Of a stretch of DNA of 34,135 bases, positions 8,029 through 16,541 are shown piece after piece. A program made the translations under genes and the position numbers. Each line of letters starts with the position of its first letter. Position 1 is the first letter of the stretch. The notes beneath the pieces are model-generated. The model was given only the letters and a program-made list of their open reading frames with translations, did not search any database and was not told the DNA's origin. Source of the stretch: Candidatus Abyssobacteria bacterium SURF_5 (GTDB taxonomy: Bacteria > Abyssobacteria > SURF-5). The stretch is from the NCBI GenBank assembly GCA_003598085.1, contig QZKU01000142.1, forward strand, positions 1 through 34,135, written 5' to 3'.

Positions 8029-8858
8029 TGCGAAAAGGAATGCGATTTCCTGCGTATGTGCTCGTTACGGTCCTCGTCGCCTTTTCGCTCGCTCCCTTCA
8101 TCTGGGAGGTATCAACGTCGCTGAAACCTCAGCACGAAGTAATGCAGCTTCCGCAGACAATCCTGCCGCGGCAGCCGAACATCGAAAATTACGAGGGAAT
8201 ATTCGAGCGGCGTCCCTTCGGGCGCTACATCCTCAACAGCGTGATGGTTGCGTCGGTTTCCACCGTTCTGGCGTTGGCCGCCGGCGCGCTGGCCGCCTAC
8301 TCGGTTGCGCAGACGAAGGCCAAGTGGCGAGTGACGCTGATGCTGCTGTTCCTGCTGCCGGGAATTTTACCGCCTATCCTCTTTCTCGTCCCCATTTACA
8401 TTTTCTTCAGTTCGCTGCGTCTAACCAACACCTACGCCGGCCTGATCCTCGTGCACGGCGCGTTTCACATCAGCATCGTTTTTTGGGTTCTGGAAAATTT
8501 CTTCGAGCGCTTCCCGCGCGACCTGATTCATGCGGCCCGTGTGGATGGCTACTCGCATATAGGAGCCTTTGTGCGGATTGTTCTCCCGCTGGCGGCGCCG
8601 GTGGCCGTGACAGCCGGACTGCTGGCGTTTATTTTCTCATGGAACGAGTTCCTGTTCGCTTTGCAATTGATCAGTCGGGATGAACTCCGCGTGGCGACGG
8701 TGGGCATCTCGATGCTCTCGGGAGCAAGCATTTACGAGATCCCGTGGGGACAGATAGCGGCGGCGGTCGTCATCACAAGCCTGCCGGTCATCGCCGCCGT
8801 TTTGATCTTCCAGAGAAAAATCGTCTCCGGTTTGACCGCTGGAGCGGTAAAGGAATAG
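8028..8858 (+). CDS. Sugar ABC transporter permease (MalG/UgpE type)
   Basis: The second permease subunit of the importer. It has an N-terminal transmembrane segment (FPAYVLVTVLVAFSLAPFIW), LKPQHEV typical of MalG-type proteins, and several further hydrophobic helices. The EAA-like loop reads HAARVDGYSHIGAFVRIVLP. The start at 8028 is chosen because AGGAGG lies five bases upstream and the ATG shares its A with the preceding TGA, a classic coupled arrangement; this gives 276 residues, normal for the family. Longer in-frame extensions would overlap the first permease by about 180 bases and are not credible. Confidence 0.92.
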   Translation: MRKGMRFPAYVLVTVLVAFSLAPFIWEVSTSLKPQHEVMQLPQTILPRQPNIENYEGIFERRPFGRYILNSVMVASVSTVLALAAGALAAYSVAQTKAKWRVTLMLLFLLPGILPPILFLVPIYIFFSSLRLTNTYAGLILVHGAFHISIVFWVLENFFERFPRDLIHAARVDGYSHIGAFVRIVLPLAAPVAVTAGLLAFIFSWNEFLFALQLISRDELRVATVGISMLSGASIYEIPWGQIAAAVVITSLPVIAAVLIFQRKIVSGLTAGAVKE

Positions 8859-8875
8859 GTGCTTCAGGATTTCCC

Positions 8876-9946
8876 ATGGCGTTTGTCGAGATAGAAAATA
8901 TTTCAAAATCGTTCGGGAAACAGAAGCGGGTGCTTGAGGAGATCTCGTTTCAAGTTCCCGATCATACCTTCTTCACGCTTCTCGGGCCAAGCGGCTGCGG
9001 CAAGTCCACGCTGCTCAAAATAATAGCCGGCCTGGAAGTTCCGGATCGAGGGACGGTTCGCATCGCGGGACGCGACGTGACGGAGTTGTCGCCGGCGAGA
9101 CGGAACATCGCCATGGTTTTTCAGAGCTACGCCCTTTACCCGCACCTGTCGGTCTTCCGCAACATAGCGACTCCTCTCAAATTGAGGAGGGTCCCTCAGA
9201 GAGAAATCGAGCGGCGGGTGAGAGAGACGGCCGAGCTTCTCCGGATAACGGAACATTTGGAAAAGCGGCCGGGCCCGCTCTCAGGCGGAGAACGCCAGCG
9301 CGTGGCGCTGGCGCGCGCGCTGGTGCGCGAACCAGAGGTCTTTCTGATGGACGAACCCTTGTCGAACCTCGATGCGCTCCTGCGCGAACGGACGCGAGTC
9401 GAGTTGAAGATGCTGTTTTTAAAGTTGAGGGCGACCGTCATCTACGTAACGCACGATCAGGTCGAGGCAATGGCGATGTCGGATGTCATCGCCGTTCTGA
9501 ACGAGGGCCGCATTCAGCAGGCGGGCCCGCCGATGGATATCTATGGCAGGCCGGCCAACGAATTCGTTGCCGGTTTTGTAGGAAGCCCGCGCATGAATTT
9601 TTTCGCGGTGAGCATCCGGAATCGGAAAATACATTTTGAAAAGGGGCAGACCGTTCCCGTGCCGCCACAATTTCGGGCGATCAGCGAATTGCCCGAACAG
9701 GCCGCTTTGGGATTCAGGCCGGAGGATGCGCGGCTGGAAGAAGGTGGAATGGAGTTTACGGGCGAGATACGAGCCGTCGAGGAGCTCGGGCCTCAATCAG
9801 TTATCGTGTTACATACAAGAGAAGGCGACGCAAGGATTGTACTCGCCGCCATGACGAAGAAAAGCGGGCCGCTGAAATTTTCTGTGCCCCATGAAAGGAT
9901 TCATCTGTTTCGAAGACCGGGCGGGGAGTCCGTGAGACCTGCGTAA
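8876..9946 (+). CDS. Sugar ABC transporter ATP-binding protein (MalK/UgpC type)
   Basis: The ATPase that drives the importer from the cytoplasmic face. Walker A is GPSGCGKST (residues 37-45), the Q-loop is in MVFQSYALYPHLSV, the signature is LSGGERQRVALARAL, Walker B is VFLMDEPLSNLD, and the H-loop His is in IYVTHDQVEAMAMSD. After about residue 235 there is a MalK-type C-terminal domain (NEFVAGFVGSPRMNFF, LGFRPEDARLEEG). The start at 8876 gives 356 residues, normal for the family, with AGGA seven bases upstream. The operon is self-contained, as it has its own ATPase. The C-terminal domain is slightly short, so regulation may be simplified. Confidence 0.94.
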   Translation: MAFVEIENISKSFGKQKRVLEEISFQVPDHTFFTLLGPSGCGKSTLLKIIAGLEVPDRGTVRIAGRDVTELSPARRNIAMVFQSYALYPHLSVFRNIATPLKLRRVPQREIERRVRETAELLRITEHLEKRPGPLSGGERQRVALARALVREPEVFLMDEPLSNLDALLRERTRVELKMLFLKLRATVIYVTHDQVEAMAMSDVIAVLNEGRIQQAGPPMDIYGRPANEFVAGFVGSPRMNFFAVSIRNRKIHFEKGQTVPVPPQFRAISELPEQAALGFRPEDARLEEGGMEFTGEIRAVEELGPQSVIVLHTREGDARIVLAAMTKKSGPLKFSVPHERIHLFRRPGGESVRPA

Positions 9947-9967
9947 GCGCCTGAATGAGGCCTCTGA

Positions 9968-10336
9968 TTATCGTTTTCGAGCTACAGCGCCCTTCCCGGA
10001 CAAAAACTCCTTCAGTGCTGCGGCATTATTGAATCTTTCTTCCTTCGAGCCATAGACGAGGGTGACGGCGCCTTTTTCAGCCTCCTGCCGTATCGGTTCG
10101 AGAACATCGCCTTTCGCAGCGAGTTCTTTCAAGTACCGCCTCTTGAATGCGTCCCATTTAGCGGGTTCGTGATTGAACCATTTTCTTAATTCACTGCTTG
10201 GAGCCGCCTCCTTCAGCCACAGATCAATGCGCGCGTTTTCCTTCTTCAATCCTCTTGGCCACAGCCTGTCGACAAGCACCCGAAAGCCGTCGTCGTTGCC
10301 GGGAGCCTCATACGCTCTTTTCGTCCTGATGTCCAT
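9968..10336 (-). CDS. DUF488 family protein
   Basis: A small cytoplasmic protein of the DUF488 family, whose biochemical role is not established. It begins with the family pattern ([28 protein letters not shown]) and continues with [23 protein letters not shown] and [22 protein letters not shown]. The start at 10336 gives 122 residues, matches the family start and leaves 16 bases after the protease stop. An upstream ATG at 10375 would overlap the protease gene by 23 bases. It is the last gene of a three-gene minus-strand operon with the S2P protease and DUF72. Confidence 0.85.
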   Translation of the reverse strand: MDIRTKRAYEAPGNDDGFRVLVDRLWPRGLKKENARIDLWLKEAAPSSELRKWFNHEPAKWDAFKRRYLKELAAKGDVLEPIRQEAEKGAVTLVYGSKEERFNNAAALKEFLSGKGAVARKR

Positions 10337-10352
10337 AAGGCGCTGCTTTCGA

Positions 10353-11495
10353 TCAGATCTGATTGCCTTCGTCATTCAGCTCTATCTTGAGCGAGAGGAA
10401 CCTCATCAAGTCTTTCAGCGAAATCACACCGATCAGTTTTCCGTCCTCTACCACGATCAACCGGCTCGAGCCGGTTCTATTCATCGTTGAAAGCGCTTTC
10501 ATCGAGTCCTCGTTGGGCCCAATGGTATTCTGGGGAGAGCAGGTGTGAACATACTCGGACACCTGGTGACGCGCCCATTCCTCGCGTGGTATCTCCTTTA
10601 CCTCTTTTGTGGTGATGCACCCGACAATGGTGCTGTCTTCGACCACCGGAAACATTTTGTAGTGGTACCGGTAGATGTAGTTCTCAACAAGGTCATCGAT
10701 TGAGGTTTCCGGCGTGACCGTGATCGGGTGCGGCTGCATGAAGCGCCGGACCGGCTCACCTTCGAGCGCCTGTCGTGTCATCAACTGCTGATAGGACATA
10801 TTAGCCGCATTGCGCAGAAACATCCCGATCAGAAACCACCAGATGCCGCCGATCAGGTTTCCGGCCAGCAGGCTGAGCACGCCGAGGATGATCAGCACCA
10901 ACCCGAAGCCCGAGCCGATCTTGGCGGACGTTCGGGTAGCCCACCGGATGTTCTTTTTCCAGCTCCACAGGCCGGCCCTCAGCACGCGCCCTCCGTCGAG
11001 CGGAAAAGCGGGTACAAGATTGAAGGCGGCGAGAATCCCATTGATCAGCCCGAGATAGTTGAAGATTCCGTTGACGTACATCGGCCAGTTCGCGCCAACG
11101 CCCAGAAAGTAAACCGCATAGAAGAACAGGGCCAAGAAAATGCTTGAAAGCGGCCCTGCAATCGCCATGGAAAACTCGGCCTTCGCGCTCTGGGGCTCTT
11201 CGGACATTTCCGCCACACCCCCGAAAATAAAGAGCGTTATTCCCTTCATCGGAAGCCCGAATCGTCGCGCCACCAGCGAATGCACCATCTCATGAAAAAC
11301 GATCGAAAAGAACAGTCCGAGAGCGCCGATAACGCCCATGGTCCAATATGTTCCGGCAGAGAACCCCTTATACCGGAATGGAAACAGGCCGGCGGCCAGC
11401 GACCACGTCACCAGGAATGCGATAATGAGCCAGCTCAGGTCCGCCTTGACGGTAAACCCGAACAGTTTAAACAATTTAATGCTCTTGCCGAACAT
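10353..11495 (-). CDS. Membrane site-2 zinc protease with C-terminal CBS pair
   Basis: An M50-family intramembrane metalloprotease. The zinc motif HEMVH is at residues 68-72 inside a transmembrane helix, and the third ligand motif is [16 protein letters not shown]. About six hydrophobic segments occupy the first 230 residues. The rest holds two CBS domains ([20 protein letters not shown]..., [20 protein letters not shown]...[16 protein letters not shown]), which often sense adenine nucleotides. The start at 11495 is supported by AAAGGAGGT four bases upstream, giving 380 residues; an extension to 11531 lacks a site. Such enzymes cleave membrane-bound regulators, but the target is unknown. It lies 47 bases after DUF72. 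Confidence 0.9.
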   Translation of the reverse strand: MFGKSIKLFKLFGFTVKADLSWLIIAFLVTWSLAAGLFPFRYKGFSAGTYWTMGVIGALGLFFSIVFHEMVHSLVARRFGLPMKGITLFIFGGVAEMSEEPQSAKAEFSMAIAGPLSSIFLALFFYAVYFLGVGANWPMYVNGIFNYLGLINGILAAFNLVPAFPLDGGRVLRAGLWSWKKNIRWATRTSAKIGSGFGLVLIILGVLSLLAGNLIGGIWWFLIGMFLRNAANMSYQQLMTRQALEGEPVRRFMQPHPITVTPETSIDDLVENYIYRYHYKMFPVVEDSTIVGCITTKEVKEIPREEWARHQVSEYVHTCSPQNTIGPNEDSMKALSTMNRTGSSRLIVVEDGKLIGVISLKDLMRFLSLKIELNDEGNQI

Positions 11496-11542
11496 GGTTA
11501 CCTCCTTTCTTTTCTTCTGTAATCGCCGCAATGAATCTTCAT

Positions 11543-12283
11543 CTATTTCCCCACCAACTTCTTTCTTAATGTCTGCGCGTTGAAAACGGCGTGTGCGGCG
11601 AAATCATTATTAAAATAGGCGTAAATATCGCGCTCCTTCTTTCTTGTCTCCGATTCCAGCCAGTCCGCCCACCTCTCGAGTTCCCGGTCAGAATAACTCC
11701 CCTGCGACTGTTCGCTGCCGTGGAACCTGACATAGGTGACAGGACCGATTGCTCGCCACGGTATCTGCAGGCCGCCCTTATCATGAACGCAATGGCCGAC
11801 ATTGTATGCTTCAAGGAGCGCAAAGGTTTGATCGTTGATCCATCGCTGGTCCCGAAATTCGACGACATGAATGAGATCCCGCGGAAGTAGCTTCAATAGG
11901 CTCTCGAAACGATCAAGATGGCAACTGAAGTTCGGGGGGAATTGGTATAAAATCGGGCCAAGGTGCTCCTTGAGAAGGCGCGTTCTCTTTAGAATCAGGG
12001 AAACCGAATCTTCGACATCCTTTAATCTCCTGATGTGCGTGATATACCGGCTCGCTTTCACGCTGTAAACGAACCCTTCCCTCGCTTTCGCCGCCCACCC
12101 CTCGAACGTTTTTTCCTCAGGCAGGCGATAAAACGTGTTGTTGATTTCAACCGTATCGAAAGTCCCGGAATAGAATTCGAACCATCGTTTCTGCGGCAGG
12201 TCCGCGGGATAAAACTCGCCTTTCCAATGCGGATAGCTCCATCCCGAGCATCCAACGAATATATTTCGACCGTTTTTTCTCAC
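11543..12283 (-). CDS. DUF72 family (YecE-like) TIM-barrel protein
   Basis: A DUF72 family protein with no firmly established activity. Characteristic segments are NIFVGCSGWSYPHWKGEFYP near the start, FDTVEINNTFYRLP, LGPILYQFPPNF, HVVEFRDQRWIND, TYVRFHGS near the catalytic-like end of the barrel, and the C-terminal DIYAYFNNDFAAHAVFNA. Length (246) is typical. It starts at GTG; AAGGA lies about 12 bases upstream, so initiation may be modest. It heads the DUF72 - S2P protease - DUF488 group, and the first and last members are both uncharacterised. The organisation suggests a common, still unknown, role. Confidence 0.88.
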   Translation of the reverse strand: MRKNGRNIFVGCSGWSYPHWKGEFYPADLPQKRWFEFYSGTFDTVEINNTFYRLPEEKTFEGWAAKAREGFVYSVKASRYITHIRRLKDVEDSVSLILKRTRLLKEHLGPILYQFPPNFSCHLDRFESLLKLLPRDLIHVVEFRDQRWINDQTFALLEAYNVGHCVHDKGGLQIPWRAIGPVTYVRFHGSEQSQGSYSDRELERWADWLESETRKKERDIYAYFNNDFAAHAVFNAQTLRKKLVGK

Positions 12284-12341
12284 TATTTAATACTGTCCTT
12301 GATGGGAAATTTCGGCAACCAGCCGCCAAATCATGCGGCAG

Positions 12342-13706
12342 TCAGGAGAGAACCTGCTCCTTGAGCCGCTGAGCCACCTGCTTCATCTGTTCTCGCAGCC
12401 GCTCGCTTTCGCGAACCGTGTATTTGGCCGGATTTTCTATTGTGGCTATAGGTGGAGGGAGCGAGCCAAGGGATGTCGCGCATCGGGAACGAATGGCGTC
12501 CAAGGATTCGTCGAACGTTCTCTTGCCCATCTCCATCACCTTATGCAGCAGGGGAACTGCGTCAGGGACAGGGTCTTCAGAGCGCAGCGCAATAACGTCC
12601 TCATCAAGACGTCCATCGCGGTCGAGAAAACGGTATACCTGTTTTTCGGCGGGGAGCGTGACCTTGCCTTCGCTCAATTTGAGAACGGGCCGTGCATCGT
12701 ATTCAACCAGTTTATAGGCCATATCGACATACGGGGAATCCTTCGAAACACCCATATTTGTGCCGACGCCGAACCCGTCGATTGGGGCATCCTGCCTGAG
12801 CACGTCGCGTATCTTGTATTCATCGAATCCGCTGCTGGCGATGATCATTGAATCAGAAAGGCCCGCCTCATCGAGGATCTCGCGCGCTTTCTTGCTCAGA
12901 TCGGCCATGTCGCCGCTATCGAGCCGGACGCCCCTCATGGTCTGCCCGCGTTCCTTCATCTCGCGACCCACGACACACGCTTTCTTCACGCCGGAAAGCG
13001 TGTCATACGTGTCGACCAAGAGAATCGTGTTGCGGGGATGGCTGCGGGCGAAGGCGCGGAAGGACTCGATCTCGTCTTCAAAGGTAGTGACGTAGGAGTG
13101 GGCCATGGTGCCGCTGATCGGAATGCCGTAAAGCTTGCCGGCGAGCACGTTGCTGGTCGCATCAAAGCCGGCGATGTAGCTGGAGCGCGCCACCAGAAGT
13201 CCTGCCTCGGAGCCATGCGTTCTTCGGAGAGAGAAATCGACGAGCGTCTTCCCGCGGGAAACGGCCATGCATCGCGCCGCCTTCGTGCAAATCAGCGACT
13301 CCAGATGCATGATATTGATGAGGCGGGTCTCCAGAAGCTGCGCTTCGATGATCGGCGCGGTCACCTCGAGGATCGGCTCGTTGGCGAAGAAGAGTTCGCC
13401 TTCTCTCATTGCACGAATGTGGCCGGTAAATCGAACTTCTCGCAGGTACGCAAGGAAATCTTCCGGAAACATTCCGGTCGAGCGCAGGTATTGAATGTCA
13501 TCGGCTGTAAATTGAAAATTCTCGACGTATTCAAGCGCGTGATGGAGTCCGGCGGCGACAAAGTAACCCCAGTTGTGCGGATAAGTGCGGACGAACAGGC
13601 TGAACGTCGCCGGCGCAAACATCTGCTCCCGAAAATAGCTCGACGCCATGGTGAGCTCGTACAGATCCGTGAAGAGGGGGGAAAGTCGGTTCGGGATCTC
13701 GCTCAT
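12342..13706 (-). CDS. pncB: Nicotinate phosphoribosyltransferase
   Basis: Makes nicotinate mononucleotide from nicotinic acid and PRPP, the salvage entry to NAD. Family landmarks are LFTDLYELTMA near the N-terminus, LINIMHLESLICTKAAR, SLRRTHGSEAGLLVARSSYIAGF, and ISGTMAHSYV, which contains the His autophosphorylated during catalysis. VDTYDTLSGVKKA, VRLDSGDMADL and GFGVGTNMGVS complete the phosphoribosyl-binding barrel. The start at 13706 (454 residues) matches the family start; the frame extends to 13793 but that part looks non-coding. It lies downstream of the acyl-CoA synthetase on the same strand. NAD is also handled by NadK at 27974, but the two loci are not close. Confidence 0.93.
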   Translation of the reverse strand: MSEIPNRLSPLFTDLYELTMASSYFREQMFAPATFSLFVRTYPHNWGYFVAAGLHHALEYVENFQFTADDIQYLRSTGMFPEDFLAYLREVRFTGHIRAMREGELFFANEPILEVTAPIIEAQLLETRLINIMHLESLICTKAARCMAVSRGKTLVDFSLRRTHGSEAGLLVARSSYIAGFDATSNVLAGKLYGIPISGTMAHSYVTTFEDEIESFRAFARSHPRNTILLVDTYDTLSGVKKACVVGREMKERGQTMRGVRLDSGDMADLSKKAREILDEAGLSDSMIIASSGFDEYKIRDVLRQDAPIDGFGVGTNMGVSKDSPYVDMAYKLVEYDARPVLKLSEGKVTLPAEKQVYRFLDRDGRLDEDVIALRSEDPVPDAVPLLHKVMEMGKRTFDESLDAIRSRCATSLGSLPPPIATIENPAKYTVRESERLREQMKQVAQRLKEQVLS

Positions 13707-13830
13707 TCGCCTGCTATCTGTCCGGATTGGGTTTCCAGCGAGCGCGCCGGCTCTGCTAATTTTCAAGAGAACACGCGCACAACACCCTTGCAAGCTGCGC
13801 GTTTCATAAAGGCGAATTCAGGGACTGCGC

Positions 13831-15489
13831 CTATTTCTTGTCCCTTTTTGCTTTCGCCAACTCTTCCGCCCTGAGCTCTTTGCGCAGAATTTTTCCGACC
13901 GCCGTTTTTGGCAGCTCCGTGCGGAACTCGATAATTTTTGGCACCTTGTACGGAGCCAGATTTTCCTTGCAGAATTTGGTGATCTCTTCGGCGGTGGCTG
14001 TTTCGCCGGGACGCAATACGATGAACGCCTTCACCGTCTCGCCGCGATATTCATGAGGAACGCCGATAACCGCCGCTTCCATCACTTTCGGATGCTGATA
14101 CAGCACCTCGTCAACCTCGCGCGGATAGATATTGTACCCGCCCGCTATAATGAGGTCTTTTTTTCTGTCCACGATATAGAAGTAGCCGTCTTCATCCATG
14201 CGAGCGATGTCGCCGGTCAGCAGCCAGCCATCCTTCAGTTGCTGTTCGCTTTCCTGCGGCTTGTTCCAGTAGCCGAGCATCACCTGCGGCCCCTTGATGA
14301 TCAATTCGCCTTCGGCGCCGGGCGGCAGTTCTTTTTGCCAATCATCGGGATCAACGATTTTCGAGTCAGTGTCGGGGAAAGGAATGCCGATGCTGCCCGG
14401 TTTGCGGACGCCCAGAATGGGCGTCGAATGCGTCACCGGAGAGGCCTCGCTCAGGCCGTACCCTTCGGTCATCGAAATCCCGAGAGCGGTTATCCCGTTA
14501 ATGGTCTCGATGGGGAGAGGTGCGGAACCGGAATTGAACAGCGCCACTCGCTCCAGACCCGCCTCGGCGGCATTGGGATGGTTCAAGATCGCGGTGAATA
14601 ACGTAGGCACGCCGGGGAAGTAGGTGATGTCGTGTGTCATGAAAGCGTTCAGCAGGTCGTCGATATCGAACCGGGGAATCAACACCATCTTGGCGCCGCT
14701 GAACATGCCGGCATTCATTCCGCACGTCATACCGTAAGAATGGAAGATCGGGATAACGATGAGGTACACTTGCTGGTCGCGAGGCATCAACTCCGTCGCC
14801 CACAGCCCCACCTGGACCGTGTTCGAGACGATGTTCTTGTGCGAAAGGGTCGCTCCCTTGCTCAGACCGGTGGTGCCGCCGGTGTACTGCAGAACGGCCG
14901 GCTCATTGATGTCGATATCGACGATCGGCGGCAGCTTGCTTTCGCCCTTCTTCAATAGATCAAGAAAACCGTATTCGCCGCCCGCGAGGTCTTCGTATGG
15001 CGCCACATTCTCGAGCGGATCGGGAACCATAAAGTCGAGGACCCGTGTCACAATCGTGTTCTTTACACCGGTTTTCTCCTTGACGTTCCTTATTTTCTGA
15101 ACGTGCATGTCGATGCAGAAGACGGTTTCCGTTCCACTGTCGTTTAACTGGTGCTCCAATTCCCGTTCGGTATAGAGAGGATTCACGTTGACAACGATTG
15201 CGCCAATCCGTAGGGTTGCATAGTAGGCGATGATGATCTGCGGACAGTTCGGGAGCATCACCCCAACGCGGTCGCCTTTCTTGATTCCCATTTCCGCGAG
15301 GCTGGAAGCGAGTTGATTGACAAGGACCCGCAGCCGCCGATAGGTCAGGGTCGCTCCATAGAAATCGGTGGCGATGCCGTCCTTGTATTTGGAAGCCGCG
15401 AGATCGAGCAGAAAATGCGCCGGAACTTTGGGATACCGGATGGTATTCGGGACAAAATAATCATAATGCTGATACCAGGGTTTTTCCAT
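13831..15489 (-). CDS. Long-chain acyl-CoA synthetase (AMP-forming)
   Basis: An ANL-superfamily ligase that activates a carboxylic acid as acyl-AMP and then forms acyl-CoA. The phosphate-binding motif YTGGTTGLSKGATLS is at residues 202-216. GYGLSEASPVTH and GYWNKPQESEQQLKDGWLLTGDIARMDEDGYFYIVDRKKDLIIAGGYNIYP (given here only as a landmark region near residues 415-470) are FadD-like. The C-terminal catalytic lysine lies in KTAVGKILRKEL. Length (552) is normal. AGGTG lies four bases before the ATG. The closest family type is FadD, but the acid is unknown. Given the two dehalogenase-like genes just upstream, a small hydroxy or alkanoic acid should be considered. Confidence 0.92.
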   Translation of the reverse strand: MEKPWYQHYDYFVPNTIRYPKVPAHFLLDLAASKYKDGIATDFYGATLTYRRLRVLVNQLASSLAEMGIKKGDRVGVMLPNCPQIIIAYYATLRIGAIVVNVNPLYTERELEHQLNDSGTETVFCIDMHVQKIRNVKEKTGVKNTIVTRVLDFMVPDPLENVAPYEDLAGGEYGFLDLLKKGESKLPPIVDIDINEPAVLQYTGGTTGLSKGATLSHKNIVSNTVQVGLWATELMPRDQQVYLIVIPIFHSYGMTCGMNAGMFSGAKMVLIPRFDIDDLLNAFMTHDITYFPGVPTLFTAILNHPNAAEAGLERVALFNSGSAPLPIETINGITALGISMTEGYGLSEASPVTHSTPILGVRKPGSIGIPFPDTDSKIVDPDDWQKELPPGAEGELIIKGPQVMLGYWNKPQESEQQLKDGWLLTGDIARMDEDGYFYIVDRKKDLIIAGGYNIYPREVDEVLYQHPKVMEAAVIGVPHEYRGETVKAFIVLRPGETATAEEITKFCKENLAPYKVPKIIEFRTELPKTAVGKILRKELRAEELAKAKRDKK

Positions 15490-15682
15490 TATACACCTCG
15501 AAGAATTTAGGAACCGTTCGTCTTAATTTGGGGCAAAAAGGACAGCCAAAATTCTATCATATTTCCTGCAGAAGGAAAAGCCTTTATAAAAAGCAGGGGC
15601 CATTCGGGGTTGTCCACAAGAGACGCATTCGCCCCTGCCGCCAGCCGTATCGAATGATTTACGGCGGCCCCGCACCTTTGGC
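15490..15682. other. Spacer with a possible extended -10 promoter for the acyl-CoA synthetase
   Basis: On the minus strand TGATAGAAT (15551-15559) forms an extended -10 with TAGAAT. The -35 region is poor. It lies about 65 bases before the ligase start and could give that gene its own promoter. No coding sequence is recognised here. Confidence 0.35.
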
Positions 15683-16510
15683 TCAGCTCTCGAGAAAAAC
15701 CAGGAGGTGGCGCTCGACCTCTTGCGGCTGATCGAGCATGACGAAGTGGCGGGCGTTCGCGATGCGGATGAGACGGGTCTTGGGGATATCCCATGCGAGG
15801 CGCTCGCCGTATTTGAGCGGCTGGAACGGATCGTCCTCGCCCCAAAGGATCAGCGCCGGCGCATGAATGCGCGGAAGGAGGTGGGTCAATTCCGTAGTCT
15901 GGTTCGTATTAAGCGATGCCGCATTGCGGATAAGCGAGCGTTTCCCGATCTCGGTAGCATACGGCGCCAGCAGCCCCTCCAGTATTCCATCGTTGGGCGA
16001 GTTGGAGAATCCCTTCTTGAGCGCCTGCTTGAGTACCGTCTGAGCGGCCGAAGCGGACATCTTGCGATCAGCCTCGGGGTGGCCGAATTGAAGCATCATC
16101 TCAATTGGCCAACTGTCGTAGCAAACTGAATTCATCAGGCAGAGGTGCGAAACCAGGTGGGGGTACAGTGTTGCCAGCCGCAGCGCTATTCCTCCGCCTA
16201 TGTCATGTCCCACGACGGCTGCCCCGTGCATTTCCGTCGCTTCCATCCAGGTGGCAATCATCTCGGTCTGACAGCGGATCGAGCGGTCGAAACGGTCGCT
16301 TTTATCGGAGTATCCAAAACCGAGGAGGTCCGGCGCCAGCACGCGCCTCGTTTCGGCTAGGGCGGGAATGAGCCGATGCCATAAGTAGCCCCAGGTCGGA
16401 ATCCCGTGTAGAAGAAGAATCGGCAAGCCCCTGCCCTCCTCCGCGAAACTCATGAAGCGGCCATTCAGTTCTGCGACCTTTTGCGCCGCCTGATAATCTC
16501 TCCACTCCAT
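15683..16510 (-). CDS. Haloalkane dehalogenase-like alpha/beta hydrolase
   Basis: An alpha/beta-hydrolase with an aspartate nucleophile. The nucleophile elbow is VGHDIGGG (Asp103), the oxyanion region HGIPTWGYLWHRL (from residue 35) is the HGxPTWxYLW pattern of haloalkane dehalogenases and related fluoroacetate dehalogenases and epoxide hydrolases, the acid is in WGEDDPF (Asp227), and the His is in ANARHF (His255). Asp rather than Ser points to carbon-halogen or epoxide hydrolysis rather than an esterase. The start at 16510 gives 275 residues, with AAAGGA six bases upstream; starts at 16531 and 16591 lack a site. It lies 31 bases after a DehI-type haloacid dehalogenase and is surely co-transcribed with it. 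Confidence 0.85.
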   Translation of the reverse strand: MEWRDYQAAQKVAELNGRFMSFAEEGRGLPILLLHGIPTWGYLWHRLIPALAETRRVLAPDLLGFGYSDKSDRFDRSIRCQTEMIATWMEATEMHGAAVVGHDIGGGIALRLATLYPHLVSHLCLMNSVCYDSWPIEMMLQFGHPEADRKMSASAAQTVLKQALKKGFSNSPNDGILEGLLAPYATEIGKRSLIRNAASLNTNQTTELTHLLPRIHAPALILWGEDDPFQPLKYGERLAWDIPKTRLIRIANARHFVMLDQPQEVERHLLVFLES

Positions 16511-16541
16511 CCTGTTTCCTTTGGAATTCATCGTGGTGGTT

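Noticed and set aside
12322-12339. GCCGC/GCGGC hairpin after pncB as a terminator
   Set aside because: The stem has only five pairs and there is no T-run on the relevant strand.
15507-15845. Minus-strand frame running past the hydrolase stop (15507-15845)
   Set aside because: Its first half is an out-of-frame shadow of the hydrolase, and the tail in the spacer has no ribosome site or family match.
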